Shown: positions 34,151 to 46,391, counted from the stretch's first letter. The stretch is 64,000 bases of DNA from Sycobia sp. Sy_11 (GCA_018907035.1 JACCIC010000015.1:5644501-5708500); one strand, 5' to 3'. Program-made: numbers and translations. Notes: a model not told the origin generated them from the sequence alone.

Positions 34151-34836
34151 TTTTTATTCAGTCAAATATCTACATTATTAATAAATGATAATTTAAAATA
34201 AGTCAAAATGTTCGAATAGAGCTATCGGCACTAGTTCGAATTCTACTATGAAATATGGCTCATATTCCTCGTTTCAATCGGCAATAGTTAGAATTAGAAA
34301 CATCAACTTATATCATACTAGAAGACATAAACTTAATTCAAAATTCTAATAAAAATGTAACTATGCTACATGAGAATAAAGCTATTATCGCTAACATAAT
34401 ATTGACATTTTAATTAGCTAATCCGAGGATTCCTTGCTAAACCAAGTAAAGAAACTACACTTGCTCAGAATTGAGTCAGCTTCGCCAGGACCGTCTCCCC
34501 CATTTTCCTTTCCTGAAATCTTAATTCTCACTTCTGTCCATTCTCCCCCCCCCCCATCCCTGCTTTCTCTACCGCCCGCGAACGAAGAAACGCCAACCGA
34601 CAACGCCTCGACTCCCGCCCCACCCCTCACCCCAGTCACCATTTTCCGGTAGGTAGGGGGCGAGGAGGTGGGAGCGATGCGTGGCGAACGGGACGAGCAA
34701 ATAAAACCTCACCGTCAGCTCCCGCCCCCTCCCCCCAAACCCTCGGCCGCGCCGTTTCGTCCCGGGTACCCAGTCGCTGGTGGGCGCTCGCGTGCCCGCC
34801 GTTAAAGGCGCTCGTCGCGCGCGTAAAAGTCGACGA

Positions 34837-34891
34837 GGGGCGGGTGGGGGAGGGGAGAGAAGGGGACGGCGCGCGGGGGGTCGGGAAGGGG
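34837..34891 (+). promoter_or_regulatory. G-quadruplex-forming sequence
   Basis: Four G-runs with one-base loops (GGGGCGGGTGGGGGAGGGG, 34837-34855), followed by further G-runs at 34862, 34875, 34883 and 34888. Confidence 0.7.
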
Positions 34892-34918
34892 CGATAAAAG
34901 AGCTCTCTCGCCGACGAG

Positions 34919-34937
34919 GCGCGCGCGCGCGCGCGCG
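34919..34937. repeat. (GC)n tract
   Basis: About nine alternating GC units, a Z-DNA-prone sequence, inside the CpG island. Confidence 0.9.
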
Positions 34938-35060
34938 ACGAAGGCGGCGCGAAAAGGTGGCGGCGGCCCGGCGAAAGGGAAAGTAAAGGATCGACGCGGA
35001 GCCCGGAATTCGAGAGGGGTGGGGAAGTGTATAATCCAGGTAATTCTTGCGAAGAAGGCT

Positions 35061-36239
35061 TTTATTCTTGGAAATGGGAGCGTACGACACGGAAGTGAGA
35101 CAGAAGCTCGGGGTGACGCTAATTTTGGGTTTCAATTCTATGTATTGTAAATCCGCCTTATACTTGACTGTACTATTTACCGTATTAATTTCAATCCCAC
35201 CAATCAAATTGATTACGATCGGAGGACGATCCTACGGCGTTGCAGGCAACTTGAATCCACAATATTATATGTACGATATGCGTACGTAGATGAAATCGAT
35301 CGGCTACGTGCATAAATTAAAATCCAAACGTGTTAACTGCGGGTAACAACAAGTTTCCTCTCAATTAAGTAAATGTAGCATGCAAAATAAACCTGAATTT
35401 ATGATAGTGCATTAAGCCGCATGCGTCGCTTTTTGCGCGACGTCCCCTAATATGGCGCACCTTTTTAAATGAAATGAAAAATTTTCTAAACTAAAATTTT
35501 CATTATCATTTCCCATCTGAAAGAGATGCCGAGCGATAACAATTAATTATTCGCGTTCTAACAATATTAATAAATAGTTAAATATTTCATTTGAACTCTT
35601 ACTTAACAATTACTCGAAGCATTATAAATATTTTATAAATGTAACAGTTCAAATTTCTTATTAAACTTTTTATTTATACGAAACAAATCTCATATTATAA
35701 ATTGCAATAATTATTTTATAAATTGGCCTATTGAAATATCACACGATTCACATAGTTTTAGTTTTTACGAATCCCTTTTCAGCTTACCCTTTTTAATTTT
35801 TTCTCGTTCTACTTTCGAGCATTTGCCCTTAAATATTTTCTACTAGGGACACTTTTCACGGCTTTACCAAGCTCCTCTATTATCTTTTTGTCGTTCGTTG
35901 TAAAGAAGTAAAATGTCATTTTCTAATACTTCTTGTATTATTCCAAAATTTGATATAACACGAGAACAGCACGTAACATAAAATGGAAAAGTAATAAATC
36001 GAGATGCGAGATCACTCGGACCAATGCGACGCTCATATGTTCGAATGCTTCTTTCGATTAGGATTATGAATGATTAACTCATCGAGTTTATTAAATTATA
36101 AAACTGTAAACAATAATTTACATAATACTACCACAATGGCAATATTAACTCATTCCAATGTCAAATCGAACGATATTACAAATGGCCAGATCGGCATATA
36201 TTACAGGTGACAATGGTTTCTTCTGTATACGTAGCATAC
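35061..36239. other. AT-rich DNA, nothing recognised
   Basis: An 80-residue plus-strand frame at 35047-35289 has no ATG in context, splice signal or motif. No other feature. Confidence 0.4.
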
Positions 36240-36475
36240 AATGGCTCCTGTGTCTCTTTCTGGAGATAATCAGAATAGCTGGTTCGTTTCATCGTTCCCT
36301 TCTGGCATAGTAGCTCCGAGGTGGCTTTTAAGACCCCTTATTTGGTCTTGCATTGTATTCGCGTTTATCAGTATATGAGATTTTTAATGGACTTTAGCGA
36401 TCGAGGATTGGGGGTTCTCTTAGCCAATCCCTCTGCCTCCTCATTACCTTTGATGCCAAATGTATGAAACTTTTG
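36240..36475 (-). pseudogene. Non-LTR retrotransposon RNase H fragment
   Basis: On the minus strand, 36469 down to 36368 translates as FHTFGIKGNEEAEGLAKRT followed by PNPRSLKSIKNLIY and a stop. GIKGNEEA.GLAK is the conserved C-terminal part of the RNase H domain of Jockey/I-type LINEs (GHVGIKGNEEADRLAK). In the +1 frame the same region gives ISYTDK, matching the SYTDL segment that follows RNase H in these elements, so there is a frameshift. The invariant Asp of NEEAD is Glu here. The upstream reverse transcriptase is absent. Decayed, non-functional. Confidence 0.6.
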
Positions 36476-36488
36476 CCGTATTTTAGAT

Positions 36489-36489
<1 letters not shown>

Positions 36490-36539
<50 letters not shown>
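36490..36539. repeat. (TA)n-(TG)n microsatellite
   Basis: About 18 TA units then about 7 TG units, immediately beyond the LINE fragment. Confidence 0.95.
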
Positions 36540-38010
36540 AGTTAGTGAGAATATTTGCCACATTATATGTCATTAATATATAATTATTTCTTTACTTCCT
36601 AAATTAGCTTTACCTTTTTAGCAGATACAAAAAGAATAAGTCATGAAAAATTGAACAAATACAAATTATTAAGAATTTTTTGTTTCAAAAAAATTTCATG
36701 GGTACAAGCTTTATATTAATTTTTTACAATGAAATGTATAAATGTATCGATCGATCTTACAAATTAATTTCGCAACTCCGTGTAATAGTTTGATAAAAAT
36801 ATTGGAACTATTTTTTATCGATTAGTGTCGCGTATGTAAGTTTTAAAATTAAGTTACGCGACGCCTCCCCTTCGTATTATTGCAATATACATTTATCCGA
36901 AATGGAATGATCAGATCATAACGTTTAAATCGAATCTCAATAATTGTTATTTTTTCGTCTACTTTTGTTTTGTTTTGTTTTGTCTTTCTTTTAATTAACG
37001 TCGCTCTACTTAGACTTCCAAATATCGGTGCTAATCAGCGACGGAGGTCCTACGATGCGTTTGTAAACAAGACAGATGCAAATTTCTGCAGCGGTGCTCC
37101 TGTCAATCGGCCGGGACCGGGACAGGAACACTGGAACCACCGAATTAAACAAATTGATGCTACGGTTCATACATGGATTTTCGTACAAAATATTATTATT
37201 ATTTAAAACTATTCGCGCTTGAATTACATCTTACCACCTCGATATTGAAGTTCCAAGTAATAATAAACCAATTTGATTACGTGAAACCCGAAAAAGGAAA
37301 AAAAATTCAATACGATAATTCTCAGTACCATATTACTATATCACTAAATTAATAACATACAGGTTTGAGAACATTTTTTTATCAAAATACTGTTCATATA
37401 TTTAATGAAATAGAATTATTTCTTATCTTAATTTAAATATCTATAACGCTAATAATTATATAGAAAAAAAAATGTTCGCGGGAAACTAACGTGTATTAAA
37501 CTAGATTTTTCGCGTTTCAGCTTCAAGCGTAAAACGAACTATACGATTTATTATTCAACTTTATTACAAATCTAAATTAGTCGCACAGTAGTCGCTCAGC
37601 TGAATTAGTCGCGTCAAAAATAAAAGGAAAGATCTTTCGCATTCGAGCAACTCAGCAGCTATTCCAGAACAGTGTCCGCGGCCTGGCCTATCCCGGAAAA
37701 ATAATAGACTAATGTGCAGATAAAAATCCGAGCCTCCCGTTCGAAGATTATTCGAACGGGACTCGGACGTAGGCCGGGCAAGGACCCACAGCTCGTTAGC
37801 AAATTGCCCCAACGTGGCGTTCGTTTTCGTCCTCGGCAACTAAAGCAATAAACAAAAGAATGAATTTAGAATATCGGCTAATTTAGAATATCTCGTGATT
37901 CAGCCTTTAATTCATGAAGCGAACGCTCGTCGACGGTGATAGATCGTATGCATGCATCGTCTAGACGTTATCTCGTATTTATAATCATGATCGGGCGATT
38001 CTGCGGAGAT
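36540..38010. other. Mostly AT-rich; a higher-GC patch at 37010-37190 without supported exon
   Basis: The patch has open frames on both strands (plus: QRRRSYDAFVNKTDANF). Neither has splice or start support. A strong hairpin lies at 37728-37766. Confidence 0.3.
37728..37766. repeat. Strong GC-containing hairpin
   Basis: CCGAG-(CC)-TCCCGTTCGAA pairs with TTCGAACGGGA-CTCGG around a GATTA loop: 16 pairs with one two-base bulge. Confidence 0.8.
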
Positions 38011-38017
38011 TTTTCAG

Positions 38018-38074
38018 GCACCAACTGCACTATCGACGCAGAATGACAAACCAGAAACGACTCAGACGAAATAA
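38018..38074 (+). CDS. Weak candidate terminal exon
   Basis: A 3' splice-like string (GATTTTTCAG) is followed in phase 0 by APTALSTQNDKPETTQTK and TAA, and AATAAA overlaps the stop. The peptide looks natural but 18 open codons are easily chance. Confidence 0.13.
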   Translation, partial: APTALSTQNDKPETTQTK

Positions 38075-38879
38075 ATTCAACAAAAGCTTAGAGACGGTAA
38101 TCCAATTCAAAATTATCACCGATAGGAGCAGAAGCCTGCGCGATACATCTGTTGGAACATCGGAAATCTGATCAAGAAACTAGAATTTTTTAAATTAAAA
38201 GTATAATTAATAAGGCTAGGAGTTTTACAGCCGAGCGCGTGAGTTTCTATTTCAGACACGACGGACTTTGCCTTAGAGCATTGCAACTCTAATTTAGACA
38301 CCTTCATTGACTTATCTAATCCTGAATAGCGCGCCAAACGGTAATTATCGGGTGATATCAATTCGAAAAAAATACGTAGTTTTTGCGAAAAAAACTTCAA
38401 AGGTAGCGGCATCCTTATCAAATATTGGATATTATGCTTATCCTCTACACACGTGGGCACGATATGCTGGATCTAAATCAAGTTATATGGCAATCACCAT
38501 TATTTGCGATTTAATTTTGAAGGCTTGCCAAAATCAAATTATTTTCACCTTTCGATTAAAAAAATACGTACACTGTGAAGTTTCTATTCGCAGTCAAACA
38601 TTTTTTTTTGTTACTTTTTGGTCTGTTGTAAAAGCAATATTTGTATATTTCAATATTTTCAATTTTTCACTTCAAGCGGGTGTTCATTTATGATATTTCA
38701 ATATAAAAGCATTTCCAAAGTAAACGTTCAAAAAAAAATTTTTGTTTGTAATTTATGGATTTATTAATTATTTTAAATATTTTTTATCGGAAAACTGATT
38801 TTACGAACGAACCAAAAATTGAAGAAGAAGAAAAAAAAGAATAATATCAATATCCGGCACTCCCAGCGTATAATAATTA

Positions 38880-39990
38880 TAATAATCGAACGTAAAATGC
38901 CCCCCTTCATTGAAATGCGGGGAGCCGGCGCTGCTCGCCGCCTGCGTTTTATAAATATGAGAGATTTATCGGCGGGTGGGTGGCTAAAACAATTAACTCG
39001 TTCCCCAGAGCTAATTCCGTAATGAGGCGCAGGCCGACGGCTCGTGTGATCCTGGCTTTCCCCGTACGCACGAGGGCGTAGAATGTCGGCGGCGCCGGCT
39101 CGGATTGAAGCGATAAGGCCGAGGCTCGTACGTAGCGGCAGGGCGGCGAGGGCGGGATAGGAGATAGTCGACGTCAAAGTCGAGGCGGCGCGCGGCGTTG
39201 GAATAATGGAGAATCACAATAGGAGAAAAATAAGGGACAGCGCCGCGGTGATCTCGGTTTATACACGGACGCCGAGAAATCAGGGAAATAAAGAGCCGCG
39301 CGAGCCAATAAAAACCCGGCGAGAAAAGAAAGAGCCGGCTGGCTTGATAGGGTAAAAAGAGGAACGAGCGGGTGCTGAGGGTGGAGAGATAAAGCGAGAT
39401 TGAAATAAAAAAAGATGCGATAATAATTAGGGAGAACAAAAGGCGCGTCGAGGAGACGGCATTTATTTCGGCCGGCGTATACGAGGCCATCTTCCCCCCC
39501 CCCTCCTCGCCCAACGTTCTCGAAAGTAAGTACAAGTGGCCGGGGCACGGTGGAGAGACAGAGAGGAAGTGCAGCCGCGGCCGCGGCGGAGAAAGCGCGG
39601 TCGGCAGAAGAAGGATTCGTCGGGGAGAGATAAAAACAAAAAAAAAAGAACAAAAAAAAAAAAACGCGAGAGGGCGAACGGGGGAAATGGGTCTTTCAGG
39701 GACAAGGGGGGTAGGGGGGGCGAGGGGTCTGGATCCCCGTGAAAACGGCTTACGCGCACTACTTTGAGGCGCTAAACAAAGTCCGGCGCATTACTTTACG
39801 AGGGCGACGGAACGTGATCCATTCCGTCGTTAATGCGACGTGCAGGGCATCTCTATAAAAGCCGCGAGGGTGGCGAGGGGGGAGGGGAGGGACGCGAACT
39901 ATCCTGGGCTCGAGTTCGTTCTTTCTTCTTACCTACGCTCTTCGCCCGAGCGGGAGCGGGTCGCCTCGGAATATTCATCCTGTGCTGCGA
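38880..39990. other. Large CpG island with TATA box
   Basis: About 1.1 kb of CpG-rich DNA with A- and G-runs. Long frames on the minus strand are composition-driven. A GTAAGT near 39525-39530 could be the donor of an untranslated exon. Probable promoter region. Confidence 0.4.
39854..39861 (+). promoter_or_regulatory. TATA box
   Basis: TCTCTATAAAAGCCGCGAGG: consensus TATAAAAG near the right end of the CpG island. Start site expected near 39885. Confidence 0.4.
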
Positions 39991-40358
39991 TTACGGGGTC
40001 ATCTCCAATTGATTATTATTTGATTCGAAAAATTTTTTTTCCACGTGTAACGATAGATGTTGGAAAGCATGATAGTATCCGAATAAGTAACATTACACAC
40101 TTATAGAAAACTTTAGTTAGAATATCGTACTTAGCTTTACTTTACACTCATATTCGTGTAGGTACGTAATGTCACATGTCGACGAGCAAACCAACTGACT
40201 CCGCTTTCCGTCCCTCTCTTCTACTAACTTTGCATGGAACACATATTGGCCATAAGTCCAGTGTAATACCTACTTAATCACATATATCTATGTGTATTTA
40301 ACGTACTGGAAATTTGTCCATACATCAACAATTGAAAAAATCGCTTTTCGTTTTACAG

Positions 40359-40431
40359 TAACGTATCGACCGTGTAGAAGGTCCCCCGACCCATCCCGTA
40401 GGCCCTCAAACTCGACGAGTTCCTCGAAAGT
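40359..40431 (+). CDS. Candidate internal exon (Ser/Arg/Pro-rich)
   Basis: A 3' splice site (CGTTTTACAG, ending 40358) and a consensus donor (AAAGT|GTAAGT, after 40431) frame 73 nt that read TYRPCRRSPDPSRRPSN, then STSSSK. It needs one base from the previous exon, which the 31373-31424 exon supplies, and leaves two. A second donor-bounded frame follows at 40482-40575 (MAASERPPRRGITRCG). Against it: long frames are also open on the minus strand over 40288-40634, so the coding strand is uncertain. Confidence 0.28.
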
Positions 40432-40639
40432 GTAAGTTGTAGCAGCAGTAGCGGAAGAAGGAAACGAACAGTCGAATGTAGATGGCTGCAAGCGAACGAC
40501 CACCAAGGCGGGGCATAACCCGATGCGGCAGAGCTGTAAACTTGGAGGAAGAAGCTGACCTCGCGAGCAGAAACGAGGGTAAGAACGAGCAGGACGAACT
40601 CAGATGTCTTCCAAAAATTATTGGGCAGAAACATTCCTG

Positions 40640-41392
40640 GGAGTCAAAATATTTGTAAAATCGTAAATAAAGTAAAAATACAATTAGTAATGTAAAATAT
40701 ATAATGTTTGTATAAAAATGTAAGTAAAGTAAGATAGATAGATGTGAGTAGATATTAAAAGAAATAGACGAATGTTAAAGAAGCAATAAAGCATTGATTA
40801 ATATTAAAAAACCAATAAGATACGGACAAATGTTTGGATGATCAAACCATTGTCAAGTTGAAATACACTTTAAAGAGATTACATTGGGCGCAAAATTCTC
40901 ATTACTTATTTCACTTTTTATCATTGTGAATTTAATTCACTATTCCGCGCACGTACTTATCCTATCAAGAGTGAGATATATCGAATTAGTTTACTCGGCA
41001 GTATACGAATGCGCATAGTGAGTGATTTTACCGTAGAAGGAGGAGAAGTGAGAAAATTCAAAAGTACAGGAAACTATAATTATCCTATTAGAATCTCTCA
41101 ATAAAATTCTATTAATGAATTCATTTTCTTGTGAGGCTAAAAACAAGGGCTTGCGTTAAAAATCTTTGAAGGACAATGACATAAAATCTCGTTGATGGTT
41201 TATTAACAAGAAAAGAATATCTCCATATTCAAATATCAAATTTTAGGCTTTCTCGATTGTAAAATAAAAATAGGGGTTTCTATTACACAGCCACTTACAC
41301 ACATAATATATATAAAACTCAATAGACATCTATGTTGTAATAATACCATTAATTACACGCTTATTGCACTGAACTTTTATAATTCAAAATTT
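40640..41392. other. AT-rich DNA, nothing recognised
   Basis: No coding-like frame seen. Confidence 0.5.
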
Positions 41393-41570
41393 TTATACTA
41401 TATTATAATAGATTATAATAATATTTACTAAGATTATTGGTTTAATGTCCTAAGAATAACTATAAATATGTAAAAATGTTTATAGTTATTCTGAGGACAA
41501 ATAATTCAGAACATCAAATTGATATTGATAATAAACCAATAGTCTTGGTGTATAATATATTATAATTAAG
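41393..41570. mobile_element. Second foldback/MITE-like element
   Basis: Nested inverted repeats: an inner stem GTCCTAAGAATAACTATAAA (41447-41466) pairs with 41479-41498 with one mismatch around a 12-base loop. Outer arms containing ATTGGTTTA with CTAAG/CCAAG (41426-41443 and 41532-41550) and an AT-rich TATTATAAT terminus (41401 and 41551-41568) extend the symmetry. A 33-base asymmetric segment lies in the right arm. No coding capacity. Confidence 0.6.
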
Positions 41571-41679
41571 AAGCCGCAGAATTCTTTTCCGAGAATGGGG
41601 TGATATTTTTTTCTATCCAGATGCACGCATCTCTCGCTAAAATTAAGGTTGTTAATTTAAAGTAGTGTAAAGAATTTCA

Positions 41680-42270
41680 TGTTTCTCCCTCCTCCCTCAA
41701 AGAATTCGCAACTTTACCGTTTAATTGGGCTGAATGGTCTAGAATTCTTTTTTGCCATTGTAAACACTTACTTGGCTAATGGAATATTTAACGAATTATA
41801 TGGCGGATTAATTTTTTCTACCCCCCCCCCCATCCCTTCCATCCAAACCCCGAGAGCCAGAACAAAGAATCTGAACTTCGAGCGCGTCCGGGGTGTCGTT
41901 TTAGGAAGTAGAAGCCCGCAGCGACCGGGTACAAACAAAGACGCACTGTGGGACTGGGAAACTACAATAGAAAGCGCGGTCAGGAATAGTGGGCCAAGGG
42001 GAGAGGTGGGGAATTGAGGCGAGAAGAAGAAGCATAAGCGCCGTTGTCAACCGCTCGGCTTCTGTAGGCGAGTAAGGAGCGTTTCAGGAATTCGCTACGG
42101 GGTAGAGGGTGGAGCTGAAAAAGGGAGACGGAAGTAGTGAGTACAGGGACCAAGAGAAAATAAGAAGGGGTGCAGCTTTAATGGTCAGCCAGAGGGGGGA
42201 AGGGTAAAATTATTTCGGAGTACACGGGAGCCGAATCTCTTCTTGCACGTGTAAATCCTACTTTTCGGCC
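41680..42270. other. Moderately GC-rich patch, no gene
   Basis: Purine-rich with a C-run at about 41821-41831. A plus-strand frame (41679-42017) lacks a real ATG and splice support. Confidence 0.3.
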
Positions 42271-43150
42271 CGGATTTTTGGTTACTTTTTAATGCCAATT
42301 TAGTTTCAAATTTTGTTTATATTTAATTTTAATTTAGTCTCGAATGTAGTAAATTTCTTGAGTAGTGCTATGAAAGAAAAAATAATTACTCGCATATCTG
42401 ATAAGATATATGATTACGCATGTCCGCTGGTCACGAATATCATTGGTACTGTTATCTCTATTAAAAACTCTCTTCTAAAGAATACATCCTATCTGTATTA
42501 GAAGTATAGGTTAATGAATCATCTACTTATCAAAGAGGCTTACATAATTTATAACACAAGAGGTGAATAAGGTAGAGTTCCATAGACATTAGTTAAAAAA
42601 TTTCGTTATTTATGAAATTGTTTTTCTATGCATTAACTAAGAAATTTTGTACTTGTCCAGTATTAATTCGTGTTATTCGGTATATTTTTCTACAAATCTT
42701 ATCTCTATTGCAACCATCATTTTAATGAATAAAAAAATAATGGATGTTCGTTTTAATACCTATTTTAAGTCCCTAGCAAGCCTCCGACAACGTCTGACAA
42801 TAATTATATTCTACTACTTGTAGAGAGCGAATTACTCTTGATAACTTTGATTTTTTTTTTCATAAATTTACAGCATCTTAAAAGAACAAGCAAGAGCGAT
42901 TTAGACATTCTGATTTTAATATTGAATTAACAGCATAAACATATGCCCTGATATATCAATTTAATTTTACGTGCTTTAACACGTTTAAAAATTCCCAAGG
43001 CGTCATCAAACATTCCGAAAATAAGAGCATAACAATAACCTTATTTACTTTAACCTGTAAAGAGGAGTGAAAAACCTTATCAGAAAATTTAATGAGGAGG
43101 CGAAATCTTGCACGCATTCACTTTAGAATGATATCTGCTGCACGCAGAGA
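42271..43150. other. AT-rich DNA, nothing recognised
   Basis: No supported feature. Confidence 0.5.
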
Positions 43151-43156
43151 AAATTG

Positions 43157-43164
43157 TATATAAG
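43157..43164 (+). promoter_or_regulatory. TATA box candidate
   Basis: TTGTATATAAGGGAATAGGG followed by TTCAGAACATTCTC, a possible start site 23-30 bp downstream. Lies between AT-rich DNA and the GC island at 43520. Confidence 0.35.
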
Positions 43165-43402
43165 GGAATAGGGCCCTTCAGAACATTCTCTCGTACTGAA
43201 AAATTTTCAACAATTGCTGCGCCAGATTACACTTTTATGAAATTCATACATACTTTCTGCGTGTAACAGCTTTCGTATGATACTGCAATATTACCGATTC
43301 ATAGAACCGTGCAGTAAGAAAATGTATACGAGTAAAGAAAATTTGTACAAGTACTCTTAAAATTTATAACTTAGAATGTTAGCGTTTATAATAGTAATAT
43401 AA

Positions 43403-43405
<3 letters not shown>

Positions 43406-43446
<41 letters not shown>
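43406..43446. repeat. (TA)n microsatellite
   Basis: About 20 TA units. Confidence 0.95.
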
Positions 43447-43450
<4 letters not shown>

Positions 43451-43666
43451 TATCGGAAATCGTAACTTAAATTCAAAGCTTCTGTAAATTTTTCAACTTT
43501 TTACACCCGATAAACATGTGGCGCGGAATCAATTCGACGGAAGAAAACTAATCGCGATGCCCTGGCGAAGCCTCGAACTCTATCCAAAATTAATCTCAAT
43601 CTCCTTAAATTCCGGACTCTCGCCTACAGTGGACATTTGCCGCGTGACTCCGGACGGACAATGGAC

Positions 43667-43685
43667 AGAGAGAGAGAGAGAGAGA
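43667..43685. repeat. Short (GA)n microsatellite
   Basis: About nine GA units. Confidence 0.85.
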
Positions 43686-44109
43686 AGGAGAAGGACAGAG
43701 AATGCTCGAGAACTCCATCCGCAGTACTAACGGTCGCGGAAGCGCGCGGCGAGCTCCGGTGGGAGCGCTTGCTTACACTGGGTACACACTCGTTCTCCCT
43801 GTCCCTTCATCTTCGCCCTCTACCCTCCCCCCCCCCCGGCCGCTCGCGCGCACCTCGTCGCACTTGATTATGCCGAGTCCACGGAAGAGCCGGGAGGGGG
43901 ATGGGAACGGGAGAGAGGAAAAGTTGCGAGAGACAGACACACGCGCACACGCACACACAAACGTGAGAACGGGTGAGAGGGAGGCACAAAGCTCTCGCCG
44001 CAGAACGCCTGGAATTTTTCCTCCTCCGACTTTATTCCACCGACCTCCCCCCATACACGCGTCGGCATTCTACGTCTCTGGAACTGCAATTGCTCGGGCA
44101 ATACGCTTG

Positions 44110-44151
<42 letters not shown>
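44110..44151. repeat. (TA)n microsatellite inside a GC island
   Basis: About 20 TA units with GC-rich DNA on both sides. Confidence 0.95.
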
Positions 44152-44153
<2 letters not shown>

Positions 44154-44442
44154 CACGCTGGCGGCTCCCCTTCTTTTTCCTCTCTCGGCCACGTTCCCTC
44201 TTCCCTGCTGCTGAGAGGAGAGCGATAGCGCGCGCGAACGGACTCCTCGATGAACTAACCAAGTCATTAGAAAAGTACCACTCGCGTGGGCTCTTTTATG
44301 CGCTCCCCCACCCACCTCCGCTCAATCTCCGAAATACGAGCGAAGTTTCGAATTGATAGTTGGCACGATCTTGATTTCTTTTGCCTTCGTTCTTTCTTCT
44401 TTTTTTAACCTGTGTTTTGTTTCTTTATGCCCCCCCCCCTAA

Positions 44443-44448
<6 letters not shown>

Positions 44449-44487
<39 letters not shown>
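44449..44487. repeat. (GA)n microsatellite
   Basis: About 19 GA units, preceded by a run of C at 44431-44439. Confidence 0.95.
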
Positions 44488-44490
<3 letters not shown>

Positions 44491-44699
44491 GCCGAGGCAG
44501 AGAGAGAAAAAGAGACTTTATTCGATCCTTTTATGCGATTCTCAGACTCGCACTTCTCGAGGATACCGGAAGAGTTTTCCATTCTTTGCGCTGCGCGGCG
44601 CAGGGATTTACTGCAGAAAAGTTGGCAGTTTTGCCGTATGGCATAGGGATAAATGATAAATGATCTAGAAGAGGAAGTCTATGAATTTCTTTTGGTTCC

Positions 44700-46270
44700 T
44701 ATACAATAATTAGTAGCGCGCTCCTGACAGAGAAAACTTAACTACTTAGTGCACATATTATCATAATTATTGCAAATCTAATAAGATCTGTAAATATCAC
44801 TTCAAATTCAAAATTTAATTTAGTACAAATTATTGAATCAAATTTACTTTAAGCAATTATCGACAGCTACTCATTTCATCCCTCGATTGCTGTATTTACA
44901 AAATATTTATTTTCTAAAATCAATAATTTATTCCAAAAATTCTATAGTGCATACGTTAAAGAAAATTATATACTTACTTCAAGCATACTTACAAATAAAA
45001 TATTTTTCAAACGATAATTGATACCTTTAAAATAATGTTTCGTTAATTCTTATCTAAATACTGTTATATTTTTAATTTTTATTAAGGAAAATAAATTATC
45101 GACTAAAAGCATTATTAATTGTTAATGAAACCAGGTAGAATTATTTAGTCTGATTTCATTGTTTTTCCATTAAATTCTCAGTTCTGAATGATTATTTTCA
45201 TTCTATGAATTCAATTAAATATATTCAGACAATATATTCTTCCCGTACAAATTCGGTGTCATTATTAATTTGAGAATTCGATTCGAAATCGGAATACTTG
45301 GATGAAACACGGACTATTTCTGCCGATTCTTATAATATTAAGATAATAAATACAGTGAGACTCGCGAGATTATAACATCAATACGTAATTAATGTTGTCC
45401 GGCTTTGTTTAATGGGTCCAGAATTCGAATCAATTCTGCACCTCGCGCAGCTCAATAATCAATCCGCCAGTAAAATATTTTTGGATATATTATCATGAAT
45501 AAATGTAATGAAGAAATTGAGTTTGTTCGTTAATTACTGTGATTGAATGATACTTATTAGTCTTTTAAAGACAAGAATATTAAAATTGATAAAGAATAAT
45601 AATAAAAAGATTCTTTTTATACCGCAGTAATGGTAAGATAATCGTAAATATTGAAACATTGATTTGGCATGTATTTAAGTCAACACGATAAGTAATTAAA
45701 AATGGTGACTTCAGAATCAATTTCGAAAAACCAAAAATTGCCAAGTAGAACAAAAGAAATCCACTTGATCTTACATACACAAAGCTGGAAAAATATTCAC
45801 AGGAGATTTGAAAAATATTGATTTTCTGTAATTGGCAAGCAGTGGAACTTCAAGTTTTTTTTTAAAAAAAAAGCTAACAGTCTTATGAAAAGTAGAATCA
45901 ATAATTACCAACGTCTATTTAAGAATTTCAAAGGATAATGATGCAAATGTGCGACTTTATAGGGTATCTTCAATTTAATAATCGTCGTGTAAAGCACGTC
46001 GAGTAAAATGCGTCGAAAGCTTCCAAACAAAAATGGCTTACAACTAACAAATAAATTAAATATTCTACTGTTAATAATGACATTGCCAATAGTACAGACT
46101 TATAAAGCAGCCCTACCCAATCGACGTACCCGCGAAGCAGGGCATTCCGCGGGTTTGATATGAACTTACAGCGTCGTTGCGATACAAAAATGGAACTCTC
46201 AAATCGTTACTCGAAGCCAGTATTAATCTCAAAATACGAATGAGCCCGTCATTAAAATCTAATAATGTAT
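44700..46270. other. AT-rich DNA, nothing recognised
   Basis: No coding-like frame or structured repeat seen. Confidence 0.5.
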
Positions 46271-46271
46271 A

Positions 46272-46274
<3 letters not shown>

Positions 46275-46310
<36 letters not shown>
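46275..46310. repeat. (TA)n microsatellite
   Basis: About 18 TA units. Confidence 0.95.
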
Positions 46311-46312
<2 letters not shown>

Positions 46313-46391
46313 TATATTTTTTTAATTATTCATAATTTAAATAAAATAATGATTTTCTAACTCATTTTTTTTTTTTTTGCTGAAACTCACG

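Larger units (their letters stand above)
34480..35060. other. CpG island with G-quadruplex and (CG)n tract
   Basis: Very CpG-dense. C-runs to the left (about 34547-34556), G-runs in the centre and a (CG)n tract to the right. Arginine/proline-rich frames are composition effects. A donor-like CAG|GTAATT near 35040 could end an untranslated first exon. Probable promoter. Confidence 0.4.
43520..44350. other. CpG/GC-rich island interrupted by a (TA)n array
   Basis: GC-rich DNA with C-runs and GA or CA tracts. Open frames on both strands look compositional. Possible regulatory island. Confidence 0.35.

Noticed and set aside
34569..35207. 212-codon minus-strand frame
   Set aside because: Arg/Pro/Ala run over the CpG island, open in several frames.
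39011..39653. 174- and 159-codon minus-strand frames
   Set aside because: Overlapping frames in a CpG island with no recognisable domain or defensible exon ends.
40353..40634. 93-codon minus-strand frame with hydrophobic stretch
   Set aside because: No true ATG or splice support; competing plus-strand signals at 40359-40431 are better defined.
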